Shown here: positions 18,351 to 25,704 of the stretch, piece by piece | Position numbering within the stretch: position 1 is the first letter of the stretch | Layout: every line of letters begins with the position of its first letter | Assembly: GCA_030433215.1 (NCBI GenBank) | Contig: JAUIMC010000012.1 | Span: 49,512-113,511 of the forward strand | Length of the DNA stretch: 64,000 nucleotides | Source of the DNA: Alphaproteobacteria bacterium | GTDB taxonomy: Bacteria; Pseudomonadota; Alphaproteobacteria; Caulobacterales; Parvularculaceae | Direction: 5' to 3' | Program-made: the position numbers and the translations under genes | The notes under the pieces: model-generated | What the model was told of the DNA's origin: nothing | Database searches by the model: none | The model's input: only the letters and a program-made list of their open reading frames with translations

Positions 18351-19826
18351 TTAATCCAGAATGAAACCCATGGGTCCTTGCAGCGAGCTTTCATTGACGC
18401 CCGCCCCGGCAAGGCCGTAGGTCGCAACCATTTTCCCGACCAGGATCGTTTCCAGATCGCTCGCCGGCGCAAAGCCTTCGGCGGGATCAAGGAGATTGGA
18501 TTCATGCGTCGAGTTGACGAGATAGGGCGTGACGATAATGACAAGCTCGGTCTCGTTGTTGGTGTAGTTGCGGCTGCGGAAGAGCTGGCCCAGCACCGGC
18601 ACGTCCTTGACGCCCGGAATGCCTTCAATCGTCTGGCGCATGTCTTCCTGAAGAAGACCGGCCATCACGAGGCTGCCGCCCGAGGGCAGTTCGACCACGG
18701 TGTTGGCGCGGCGCACCGACAGGCCGGGGATCGAAAGACCCGCCGTGGTGATCAGATTGCCGTCATCGTCAACCGTCGTCGCGCCCGGCACGAAGAACGC
18801 ATTCTCCGTGGTGATTTCCGAGACTTCGGTCGAGATTTTCAGGTTGATCCGGCCTTTCGACAGGACGACCGGCGAAAAGCCGAGGCCGACGCCGAATTCC
18901 TTGAACTCGATGGTGATGACGCCGTCATCCTGGCCCACCGGCACCGGGAATTCGCCGCCCGCGAGGAACCGCGCGGACTCGCCCGACACGGCGGTGAGGT
19001 TCGGCTCGGCGAGGACGCGCACCAGACCGTTCGATTCGAAAGCCTGGAAGGTGGCGTTCAAATTGCGCAGCGTGCCCGTCGGATTGGGACGGTTGCCGCT
19101 GACGCCGAGACCGCCATTGGTGGAGATCGCGTTCTGGGCGGCGAAGGTGAACGCCGAGTTCGAGATCGGAATCGAGCCGCTGACGGAAACGCCGAGCTGC
19201 TTCAGGAGCTGGCGCTGCATCTCGACGATGCGCACTTTCAGCATGACCTGTTCGGGATCGCGGATCGTCATCATGTTGACGACCTTTTCCGGGTCGTCGA
19301 TGAAACGGCCCGCGAGATCGGAGGCGTTCGCCGCTTCCGACGCCGACTGGACGATGCCGCGCAGGACAATATTGTCATTGACGGCCTCAACGTCGATGCG
19401 CGAGTCCGGCATGACCCGTTCAAAGAGCGCCTTCAGCGCATCGGTGTCGCGTTCGACGACGATCTCAAGATTGAGGATCTGGCGCCCGCGCGAGTCGAAG
19501 AAAAACGCATTGGTTTGCCCGGTCTGAAGGCCGAGAAGATAAACCCGGCGCGGCGAGCGTACGACGGCGTCGACCACGGAAGGAGACGACACCAGAACGT
19601 CGGCCGCCGCCTGCGGCAGCTCGACAATCGCCGCCTTGGCGAGCGGCAGAACGATGCTTTTCGAGACCGCGCTTTCGCCGCCGGTGTCGATGCGCACGGG
19701 CTGCGAGCCGCGCTGGGCGGCGGCCGGCATGGCGAGACCGAGCGCGGTCACGCCCGCCAACAGAGCGAACAAGGGCTTTGCGATGCGCGAGCTTGCGGCG
19801 TTCGCTGATTTGGGAAGGACTGTCAT
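18351..19826 (-). CDS. cpaC: Tad pilus outer-membrane secretin CpaC/RcpA
   Basis: Forms the outer-membrane channel of the Flp pilus. 491 residues from ATG 19826, with an AGGGGG ribosome site; an upstream ATG at 19865 would overlap cpaB. The signal peptide ends near AMPAAAQ. There is an N-terminal pilus-formation domain (VSSPSVVDAVVRSPRRVYLLG), a BON-like or N1 segment, and the secretin core with VRVLAEPNLTAVSGESARFL and the late VPVLGQLFRSRNYTNNETEL signature. Neighbours are cpaB upstream and cpaD downstream. Confidence 0.95.
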   Translation of the reverse strand: MTVLPKSANAASSRIAKPLFALLAGVTALGLAMPAAAQRGSQPVRIDTGGESAVSKSIVLPLAKAAIVELPQAAADVLVSSPSVVDAVVRSPRRVYLLGLQTGQTNAFFFDSRGRQILNLEIVVERDTDALKALFERVMPDSRIDVEAVNDNIVLRGIVQSASEAANASDLAGRFIDDPEKVVNMMTIRDPEQVMLKVRIVEMQRQLLKQLGVSVSGSIPISNSAFTFAAQNAISTNGGLGVSGNRPNPTGTLRNLNATFQAFESNGLVRVLAEPNLTAVSGESARFLAGGEFPVPVGQDDGVITIEFKEFGVGLGFSPVVLSKGRINLKISTEVSEITTENAFFVPGATTVDDDGNLITTAGLSIPGLSVRRANTVVELPSGGSLVMAGLLQEDMRQTIEGIPGVKDVPVLGQLFRSRNYTNNETELVIIVTPYLVNSTHESNLLDPAEGFAPASDLETILVGKMVATYGLAGAGVNESSLQGPMGFILD

Positions 19827-19851
19827 TTCAACCCCCTGGTCAAATGCGTGT

Positions 19852-20601
19852 TTACGAACGCCCATAACGGATCACACTCACATTGGAAGAACGCCGTTCC
19901 GTCGTTTCAATATCGACCTCGGGCTTGAAGATGCTGCGCAGAACAAGGCTGAGATTGCCGCCTTCGCGCGCCGCGGTAAAAGTCTGGGCATCCGACGGCG
20001 CCAGTTCGAGCGTCACATTGGTGCCGCCGACATGCGCGGCCTCGGTGTTTTCTGAGAACAGCGTGTCGACGGCGAGCACGCGCACATCTTCGAACATGGT
20101 GCGCGCAGGCATGCCGCCGCCGCCGCCGCGACCGCTGGTGAACAAGACATCGACCTGATCGCCCGGCAGAATGAAGCCGCCGGAAGAGGTTTCCGGCGAA
20201 ACCCGCAAGGTCACGGCGCGCATGCCCGGCGAAAGAATCGCCGCCATCAGCCCCGAAGAGCCGGCGCGCACGACCTTGGCGTTGACGATGGGCTCGCCCG
20301 TCACGATCAGCGACCGGGCGACCGCGCTTTCAAGCTCTTCGCGCGCTTCGGAATTTTCATCGGTGATGAAGTTCGGCTGCACAGCTTTTTTCGGCCACGC
20401 CACCCAGTTCGTGTCTTCGAGCGTCAAACGCTCCCCACGCTGAATATCACGGCTGGAAATAAGCACGCGAACCGTTTCTTCTTTAACGGGTTCGACAATC
20501 TGAACAGGCGCGATTTCCTGATTCTGTCCGAGCATCAGGAAAAACGCGGCCGCGCCAGCGACCAGCGCCACACCTAAAATTGCAATACGACTAACGTTCA
20601 T
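19852..20601 (-). CDS. cpaB: Tad pilus assembly protein CpaB/RcpC
   Basis: Periplasmic, inner-membrane anchored pilus assembly factor with a SAF domain, thought to link the secretin to the inner machine. 249 residues: N-terminal helix (IAILGVALVAGAAAFFLML), then the SAF-type block RDIQRGERLTLEDTNWVAWP, and later GMRAVTLRVSPETSSGGFILPGDQ split by the usual hinge. It sits between cpaA and cpaC in the leftward operon. Confidence 0.93.
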   Translation of the reverse strand: MNVSRIAILGVALVAGAAAFFLMLGQNQEIAPVQIVEPVKEETVRVLISSRDIQRGERLTLEDTNWVAWPKKAVQPNFITDENSEAREELESAVARSLIVTGEPIVNAKVVRAGSSGLMAAILSPGMRAVTLRVSPETSSGGFILPGDQVDVLFTSGRGGGGGMPARTMFEDVRVLAVDTLFSENTEAAHVGGTNVTLELAPSDAQTFTAAREGGNLSLVLRSIFKPEVDIETTERRSSNVSVIRYGRS

Positions 20602-20691
20602 TTCGACCCTGCCTGACTGTTACGCTACTCACACAGAACGCCTTGATGTTATGGTGAGACAAACTCCTCAAAACTCTGTTAACTGATCCTG

Positions 20692-21198
20692 TTAACCGCC
20701 AATGACCAATTGGAAATAAGGCGTTTGCGAAAAGCTAAGAAGTGCGCCCGCCGCAATCGCAACCGCGTAGGGCAAATCCTTTTTTCGTTCATGCAAACGG
20801 ATCAGCCACGGCGCGTGCGCGTAAACAGGCAGCACGGGAAGCTTGCGGAAAAAGCCCATCACCATGGCGAGGACCAGCCCCGCGATCGCCGTGTTGAAAA
20901 GGAAAACACCGAGGCTGGCGAGACCGAGCCAGGGCGCAGTCGCCGCCAGAAGCTTGGCGTCGCCGCCGCCGACGATCTTCGCCGCGAACAGGCAAAAACC
21001 CAGGGTCAGCGCCGCCGCCCCGATCAACAGCCCTTCGATCAGCACATGCGGCGCAGCGCCGACTGCGATGCCGGCCATCGGATAAGTGCAGACCAGCAGG
21101 ATCGAAATCCAGTTCGGGATCTTGAATTCGTAAATGTCGTTCGCGGCGGCGATCAGCAAAGCCGCAGGAAAAACCGACAAAAGCAGATATGCGAGCAC
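20692..21198 (-). CDS. cpaA: Prepilin peptidase CpaA/TadV (A24 family)
   Basis: Inner-membrane aspartic peptidase that cleaves the Flp prepilin leader. 168 residues and five to six helices. The two catalytic aspartates are in AANDIYEFKIPN and in the GxGD motif GGGDAKLLAA. It has no N-methylation zinc domain, as usual for TadV. The start is GTG at 21198, supported by GGAGA upstream. It lies after the pilin terminator, so it is read either by read-through or from its own promoter. Confidence 0.93.
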   Translation of the reverse strand: MLAYLLLSVFPAALLIAAANDIYEFKIPNWISILLVCTYPMAGIAVGAAPHVLIEGLLIGAAALTLGFCLFAAKIVGGGDAKLLAATAPWLGLASLGVFLFNTAIAGLVLAMVMGFFRKLPVLPVYAHAPWLIRLHERKKDLPYAVAIAAGALLSFSQTPYFQLVIGG

Positions 21199-21268
21199 GC
21201 CTATATCTCCAGGCCAATTCCCCCAGAAGATAAGCGCCGCCGCCTTAATGTTCCGTTAGACATAAAGA

Positions 21269-21296
21269 AAAAAGGAGACCGATCGGTCTCCTTTTT
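21269..21296 (-). terminator. Perfect 28-base palindromic terminator behind the Flp pilin gene
   Basis: A self-complementary sequence centred between 21282 and 21283 (core GGAGACCGATCGGTCTCC with flanking A/T runs). Read leftwards it forms a stem capped by GATC and ends in a T-tract, as in an intrinsic terminator. It lies 46 bases after the pilin stop and 71 bases before cpaA. It probably ends most pilin transcripts and lets only a fraction continue into the assembly genes, which would suit the much higher need for pilin. Confidence 0.8.
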
Positions 21297-21341
21297 CCCA
21301 AAGCCTAACGCTTCAGCGGCCAAGTGCGCCGCAAAGCGAAA

Positions 21342-21515
21342 TTAGCTGGCGTTTTCGAGTTCGGAATTGATGTTGTCGAACGTGTCAGACAACGTGCCGC
21401 CCACTGCGCGGATCGCAGCGATAATAGCGACCGCAATGAGCGCCGCGATCAGGCCGTATTCGATGGCCGTCGCACCGGACTCGTCTTCTTTAAAACGATT
21501 GATAAGAGCTTTCAT
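21342..21515 (-). CDS. pilA: Flp/Fap major pilin subunit
   Basis: Structural subunit of the Flp pilus, 57 residues, so it falls below common length cut-offs. The leader MKALINRFKEDESG precedes the cleavage site; the mature part starts ATAIEYGLIAALIAVAII, the Flp signature with the conserved Glu5-Tyr6. The tail TLSDTFDNINSELENAS is polar. ATG 21515 has AGGAG upstream. It is the first gene of the leftward tad locus and is followed by a strong terminator. Confidence 0.96.
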   Translation of the reverse strand: MKALINRFKEDESGATAIEYGLIAALIAVAIIAAIRAVGGTLSDTFDNINSELENAS

Positions 21516-21684
21516 GTGTCGACTCCTGCTTACTCTTCACTTGCACCGCTGAAGAAGGTTTACCTCTTCAGATACGGCCATATTGATGTCGAGGTGTAAA
21601 AAAACAATGAATCAGAAACGAATTTCTGTTCGTACACAGATTATGGTTAAATTGCATTAACCACGCCCCAAACCCGCGCCATTC

Positions 21685-22416
21685 CTAGCGCGCAAGCTGG
21701 TTGAGCCGGGCCATGTCGTTGATGATGAGCCCCGGATAATCCCGCTGCGCCACGCCTTCCTGAATTAGAGCGGCGACGGCGGCGGCGGCTTCGGCCTCGT
21801 CCGCGGCCGCCCGGTCGGCGAGTTCCCGGTGTTTCGGCATTTTCTCGATCCGCCAGAGACCGCTTAACGGGTCGCGGGCGATGCATTCGAGCAGCACGGC
21901 GTAAATGCGCTGTTCCGGCGCGGCCTGCTGAGCCACCGCGCTGAACCGCAGCGACGCAAGCGTCTGCGATAGATAGATGGCGATATTGCGCATCAAGGAC
22001 GGCCGGCCGCCGGCGAGCGTCTTGAATTCGGCAGCATCGATGGCGACGATATCGCAGTCGTTTTCCGCGGTCACCGCAATCTTCTGGAAGACTTCCGGAT
22101 CGGGTTCGGCCAGCGCGATCTCCAACCCGAATATTTCATTCTGGGCGACATTTTCGATCATCATCGCGCCTGTTTCCCCGTCAGCGACGGAAACGCGCAA
22201 CGCACCCGAAAGAACGACGAGAAACTCCGCGCCGTCATATTGCCCGAGGGAAAAAACGGTTTGCCCGGCGCCGTAAGAACGGCGTTCGCTATGTTCGCAA
22301 AGGAGAGCAAGAACCGCTTCGGGCAGATCCTGAAAAGGAGCGACCTTTGTCAGCATATCGACAAGACCGTCGGCGCCGTCGGCCGTCGAAACGGTTTCAA
22401 CCTGAACTGCTGTCAT
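21685..22416 (-). CDS. Crp/Fnr-type regulator with cyclic-nucleotide-binding-like domain
   Basis: Predicted transcription regulator, 243 residues. Residues 25-140 form a cNMP-binding-like beta roll (VFSLGQYDGAEFLVVLSGALRV), but the canonical phosphate-binding FGE-RSA stretch is not evident, so the ligand is unknown. The C-terminal part contains a weak winged-helix DNA-binding segment (MPKHRELADRAAADEAEAAA). It has no cysteine cluster of the Fnr type. It lies directly upstream of the pilin gene on the same strand, 169 bases away, which suggests but does not show a role in pilus control. ATG 22416 is preceded by GGAG. Confidence 0.8.
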   Translation of the reverse strand: MTAVQVETVSTADGADGLVDMLTKVAPFQDLPEAVLALLCEHSERRSYGAGQTVFSLGQYDGAEFLVVLSGALRVSVADGETGAMMIENVAQNEIFGLEIALAEPDPEVFQKIAVTAENDCDIVAIDAAEFKTLAGGRPSLMRNIAIYLSQTLASLRFSAVAQQAAPEQRIYAVLLECIARDPLSGLWRIEKMPKHRELADRAAADEAEAAAAVAALIQEGVAQRDYPGLIINDMARLNQLAR

Positions 22417-22594
22417 GACTTACTCCGCCGATGGGTGAGCGATTTAGCATCGGCAATTTAAGGTCCGGTAAAATTCGTCCGCTAAAACCAAGGCTCCGGA
22501 CATACGCGAAAGGCGGCATGCCAGACATCGCTTTAAGTTTTTCTTGACGCCTCATCGCTAGGGTAAAAGCAATCTATTAACGAAGGACAATCCC

Positions 22595-23074
22595 ATGCGC
22601 AGGATTTTCACCGCCGCCCTTATGTCCGCCGCCTTCGTGGCTCCCGCCATGACGCAGACGGCCGCCGCCGAGCAGCTCTGGCTGACCATGGATCAGGTGC
22701 GCCCGTTCCAACTCGACGCGCCGGCGCAATCCATCGTCGTCGGCAATCCGGCGATCGCCGATGTCACCATTCAGGACAACAGCAATCTCCTGCTGTTCGG
22801 CAAGGCGCCCGGCCTCACCAATATTTACGTGTTCGACGAGTCCGGCGAAGCCGTCAAAAACCTGATCATCCGCGTCCGCACCCCCAGCTCCGATATGCTG
22901 ACGGTGCATCGCGGCGCGGCGCGCACCACCTATAACTGCACGACCAATTGCGAAGCCACCGTGACCGTCGGGGACGACCCGAATGCGTTCAACGGCGTTT
23001 CGGGCCAGGTCAGCGCGAAATACAGCCAGGCGTCGAGCATGGGCTCTAACGCCGGCGGCGGCGAACAGAACTAG
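22595..23074 (+). CDS. Exported stand-alone pilus/secretin N-terminal-domain protein
   Basis: 159-residue protein with a signal peptide (cut near QTAAAEQ) and one domain that resembles the N-terminal pilus-formation domain of CpaC: DQVRPFQLDAPAQSIVVGNP followed by IADVTIQDNSNLLLFGKAPG and TNIYVFDESGEAVKNL. The secretin core is absent. The C-terminal 45 residues hold two cysteines (NCTTNCEA) and a Ser/Gly-rich tail. It may act with the Tad secretin, whose genes run in the opposite direction on the other side of the Crp-type regulator. The ribosome site is GAAGGA. Confidence 0.8.
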   Translation: MRRIFTAALMSAAFVAPAMTQTAAAEQLWLTMDQVRPFQLDAPAQSIVVGNPAIADVTIQDNSNLLLFGKAPGLTNIYVFDESGEAVKNLIIRVRTPSSDMLTVHRGAARTTYNCTTNCEATVTVGDDPNAFNGVSGQVSAKYSQASSMGSNAGGGEQN

Positions 23075-23119
23075 GCCGCCGAACCTTCAGAACAGCCGGC
23101 GCCGACTGCGCGCCGGCGT

Positions 23120-24274
23120 CTATTCCGCCTCAAAATTATAGATCTGGGGACGTTCCTGCTGGCGCAGGTTGACACGGCACCATACGTCGATGTCGCGCGC
23201 CGTGCGTTCGTTCGGCTGAACCCTTTCGGCCAGCACGATATTGGCGATCAACCGCGCGGCGCCGTCATTGCGCCGGCCGACCGTGATTTCACAATCCTTG
23301 ATGAGCGGGTGCGTCTGCAACGCCTCGGCCACCGCATCCGGAAAAACATTCACCGCGCCGATCTGGATAGCGCCGTCACGCCGCCCGGCCAGGGTGAAAC
23401 CGCGATCGCCAGTCCAGTGAAGGCTGTCCATGGCCTCGATCCGCCGCGCCTCGCCGTCGGGACCGATGCGGCATAAATCGTCGCCTTCCTTGCGCCAGTG
23501 ATCGAACAGCACGAACGCCTCGCCCGGCGTGTCGCGCCAGGCGATCAGGCCCGTTTCCGTGGACCCGTAAAGCTCGCGCAGGACGCCGAAACCGCTCTTG
23601 CGCATGTCGGCGGCGAGGTCCGGCGTCATGGGTTCGCCGAAAGAAACGGCAAGCGTGTTGTCCGGCGCCGTCAGTCCCTCCTGCATCATATAGCGCCAGA
23701 GCGTCGGCGTCGCGACGAGTACGTCGCCGAAGAGAAGGTTCTTCGACAGGGCGTCGGGCGTCATGCCCCGCGCATCGACCGATTCAATGCACAAAAGGTT
23801 CGGCGTCAGGATCGACAGTTCGAGCCCCAAAAGGCTGTGCGGCGCGACAAATGACAGAAGCCGCCGGCGCCCATAGAGCACATTGGCCGCCGCCGCCGCA
23901 TCCTGAAAAATCTCATCCGCAGGATGCACATGAGCCGTGTCATGATCGCTGCGCGCGGCCGGCTTAAAGGAAAACGCCGTCAGGCTTTCCTTCAGGGCGC
24001 TCGCAATCTCGCGCGCCCAGTCCGCGATTTTCTCCGCGGGACGCTCTTCCAGAAAGGCAGGATCTAGCCCGAACTGCGCCGCCGCCCGCCCGGCGCAGGC
24101 GCGTTTTTCTTCTTCGTCGAGGGACATGCCGCCGCGGCCGAGCGCGGTGTCCTCCGTCCAGCCGGCGATGGTCAGAAAGTCCACATGACGATTGAACCGC
24201 CGGGCCAGCTCGTCCGCCGCCGCCGCACCGATGACCCGCGCGATCTGCGCCTCGCTCAGAGAAAAAGCCTTCAC
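23120..24274 (-). CDS. Degenerate ANL-superfamily acyl-CoA ligase-like protein (possible PYP-type 4-coumarate ligase relative)
   Basis: 384 residues, about the size of the compact 4-coumarate:CoA ligases linked to photoactive yellow protein. Recognisable ANL motifs are ELYGSTETGLIAWRD (A5), LHWTGDRGFTLAGRRDG (A7-A8) and an A8-like NVFPDAVAEAL. The Ser/Thr/Gly-rich P-loop expected before the PHSLLGLELSILTP segment is not seen; FKPAARSDHD stands there. The protein stops at RPQIYNFEAE, before the usual A10 catalytic lysine. It starts with GTG overlapping the pabC stop by four bases, so it is coupled to the pab operon. Loss of catalysis or a new role are both possible. Confidence 0.72.
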   Translation of the reverse strand: MKAFSLSEAQIARVIGAAAADELARRFNRHVDFLTIAGWTEDTALGRGGMSLDEEEKRACAGRAAAQFGLDPAFLEERPAEKIADWAREIASALKESLTAFSFKPAARSDHDTAHVHPADEIFQDAAAAANVLYGRRRLLSFVAPHSLLGLELSILTPNLLCIESVDARGMTPDALSKNLLFGDVLVATPTLWRYMMQEGLTAPDNTLAVSFGEPMTPDLAADMRKSGFGVLRELYGSTETGLIAWRDTPGEAFVLFDHWRKEGDDLCRIGPDGEARRIEAMDSLHWTGDRGFTLAGRRDGAIQIGAVNVFPDAVAEALQTHPLIKDCEITVGRRNDGAARLIANIVLAERVQPNERTARDIDVWCRVNLRQQERPQIYNFEAE

Positions 24275-25128
24275 CGCCCCGCCCGTTGTTCAAGATCGCG
24301 CTTCATGGCCTCGCCATAGCATGATTGCAGGCGTTTCAGCACCTCGCCCCCCTGCCCGGCCGCGCCGGCGCCGAGCGACGCCGGACGCAGCCCCATGAGG
24401 CTGTTGGTCAGGAACAGCGCCGCGCCCTCAAGCGCCGCCGCCTCAACCGGCGCCTCCGTGATGGCCAGGCCGGCTTCCCGCGCCTTTTCCAGGAGGACGC
24501 CGCGCACGATCCCCGGCATCGCGCCCTCGCTGACGGGCGGGGTCGTCACGCCGCCCTCACGGATTACGAACACATTCGCCGCCGAAGCGCAGGCGACGCG
24601 GCCCGCGCTGTTCAGCATGAGCGCCTCATCGGCGCCGGCTTCCGCCGCTTCGGCGCGGGCGAGAATATTGTCGAGATAGTTGAGCGTCTTCCAGCGCGCC
24701 GCCGCGCTCAGTTCGTTGCGGCGCTGAGCGCTTAGAATGATCCGCACCGCCGCCAGACCGTCCGGCGGCGCATAGGCGGCAAGCGTTGCAAGAAAAGTCG
24801 GCTTCGCGGCGCCCTTTGCAACGACAAGTCCGCGGGGGCCAACGCCGCGGGTTAAGGTGAGACGCGCCGAGGCGAACCCTTTTTGCGCGCCATTGCGCTT
24901 GGCGAGTTCGGCCAGCGCGCCCGCGATCTCCGCTTCGTCGATTTGCGCCTCGATGCCGAGCGCCTCGGCGCCGGCGCGCATCCGCTCAAGATGCGCCGAC
25001 AAAAAGGCCGGAACGCCTTCAGCTAGAAGCACCGTCTCGAACACGCCGTCGCCCAGCAGAAAACCGCGGTCGGCGATGTCGATCGCCGCGCTGTCCTCCC
25101 CGAATGCGCTATTGAGCCAGAAAGCCAT
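24271..25128 (-). CDS. pabC: Class IV aminotransferase family protein, probable aminodeoxychorismate lyase
   Basis: PLP enzyme of fold type IV, 285 residues. The PLP lysine is expected in ARWKTLNYLDNILAR; ADRGFLLGDGVFETVL and the late ASAANVFVI block are family marks. It sits three bases after pabA and is followed by the ligase-like gene with a four-base overlap, so the genomic context supports 4-amino-4-deoxychorismate lyase (giving p-aminobenzoate for folate) over a branched-chain or D-amino acid transaminase. Confidence 0.85.
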   Translation of the reverse strand: MAFWLNSAFGEDSAAIDIADRGFLLGDGVFETVLLAEGVPAFLSAHLERMRAGAEALGIEAQIDEAEIAGALAELAKRNGAQKGFASARLTLTRGVGPRGLVVAKGAAKPTFLATLAAYAPPDGLAAVRIILSAQRRNELSAAARWKTLNYLDNILARAEAAEAGADEALMLNSAGRVACASAANVFVIREGGVTTPPVSEGAMPGIVRGVLLEKAREAGLAITEAPVEAAALEGAALFLTNSLMGLRPASLGAGAAGQGGEVLKRLQSCYGEAMKRDLEQRAGR

Positions 25129-25131
25129 GGC

Positions 25132-25704
25132 CTATGGTCCCTCACAAAGCTTGAGGAAATTTTGAACGATTCGCCGTCCATGGGGCGTCAGCAACGATTC
25201 CGGGTGGAATTGCACCCCGAACCAGGGCCGGCTTTCATGGGCGACAGCCATCAGTTCGCCGTCGCCGCTCCAGGCCGTTTCCCGCAAGGGCCCGTCCGGC
25301 GCCGGGTCGGCGATCAGGGAATGATAGCGCCCCGCCATCATTGGCGAAGGCACGCCGGCGAAAACCCCGCTTCCATCATGCCTGACTTCGCTCGCCTCGC
25401 CATGAAGCGGATGCGCGGCGCGGCGGGTCCGCCCGCCGAACACCTCGACCAGTCCCTGATGACCGAGACATACGCCAAGCAACGGCGTCGCCGGATCGAG
25501 CGCGCGCATCAGCGCTTTCGACACGCCCGCATCGGACGGGGTTTTTGGACCCGGCGATATGATGACGCCCTGTGGCTTGCGCGAAAGACAGGTTCCGACA
25601 TCCGCCGCATCGTTACGCATGAGCACGGTTTCATGGCCCGCTTCGCGCACATAGCGCGCGAGATTGTTCACGAAGGAATCGTAATTGTCGATGATGAGGA
25701 TCAT
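25132..25704 (-). CDS. pabA: Aminodeoxychorismate/anthranilate synthase glutamine amidotransferase component
   Basis: Class I glutamine amidotransferase, 190 residues. The nucleophile cysteine is in LLGVCLGHQGLVEVFGG and the His-Glu pair in VQFHPESLLTPHG. It supplies ammonia to the chorismate-binding partner encoded just upstream, whose stop overlaps its ATG (ATGA at 25701-25704). Such subunits can be shared with anthranilate synthase; no trp genes are nearby, so the pab role is favoured. Confidence 0.93.
   Translation of the reverse strand: MILIIDNYDSFVNNLARYVREAGHETVLMRNDAADVGTCLSRKPQGVIISPGPKTPSDAGVSKALMRALDPATPLLGVCLGHQGLVEVFGGRTRRAAHPLHGEASEVRHDGSGVFAGVPSPMMAGRYHSLIADPAPDGPLRETAWSGDGELMAVAHESRPWFGVQFHPESLLTPHGRRIVQNFLKLCEGP

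Noticed and set aside
23120..24274. Evidence for a photoactive yellow protein system
   Set aside because: Only the ligase-like gene recalls that pathway. No PYP gene or tyrosine ammonia-lyase is in the window and catalytic motifs are missing.
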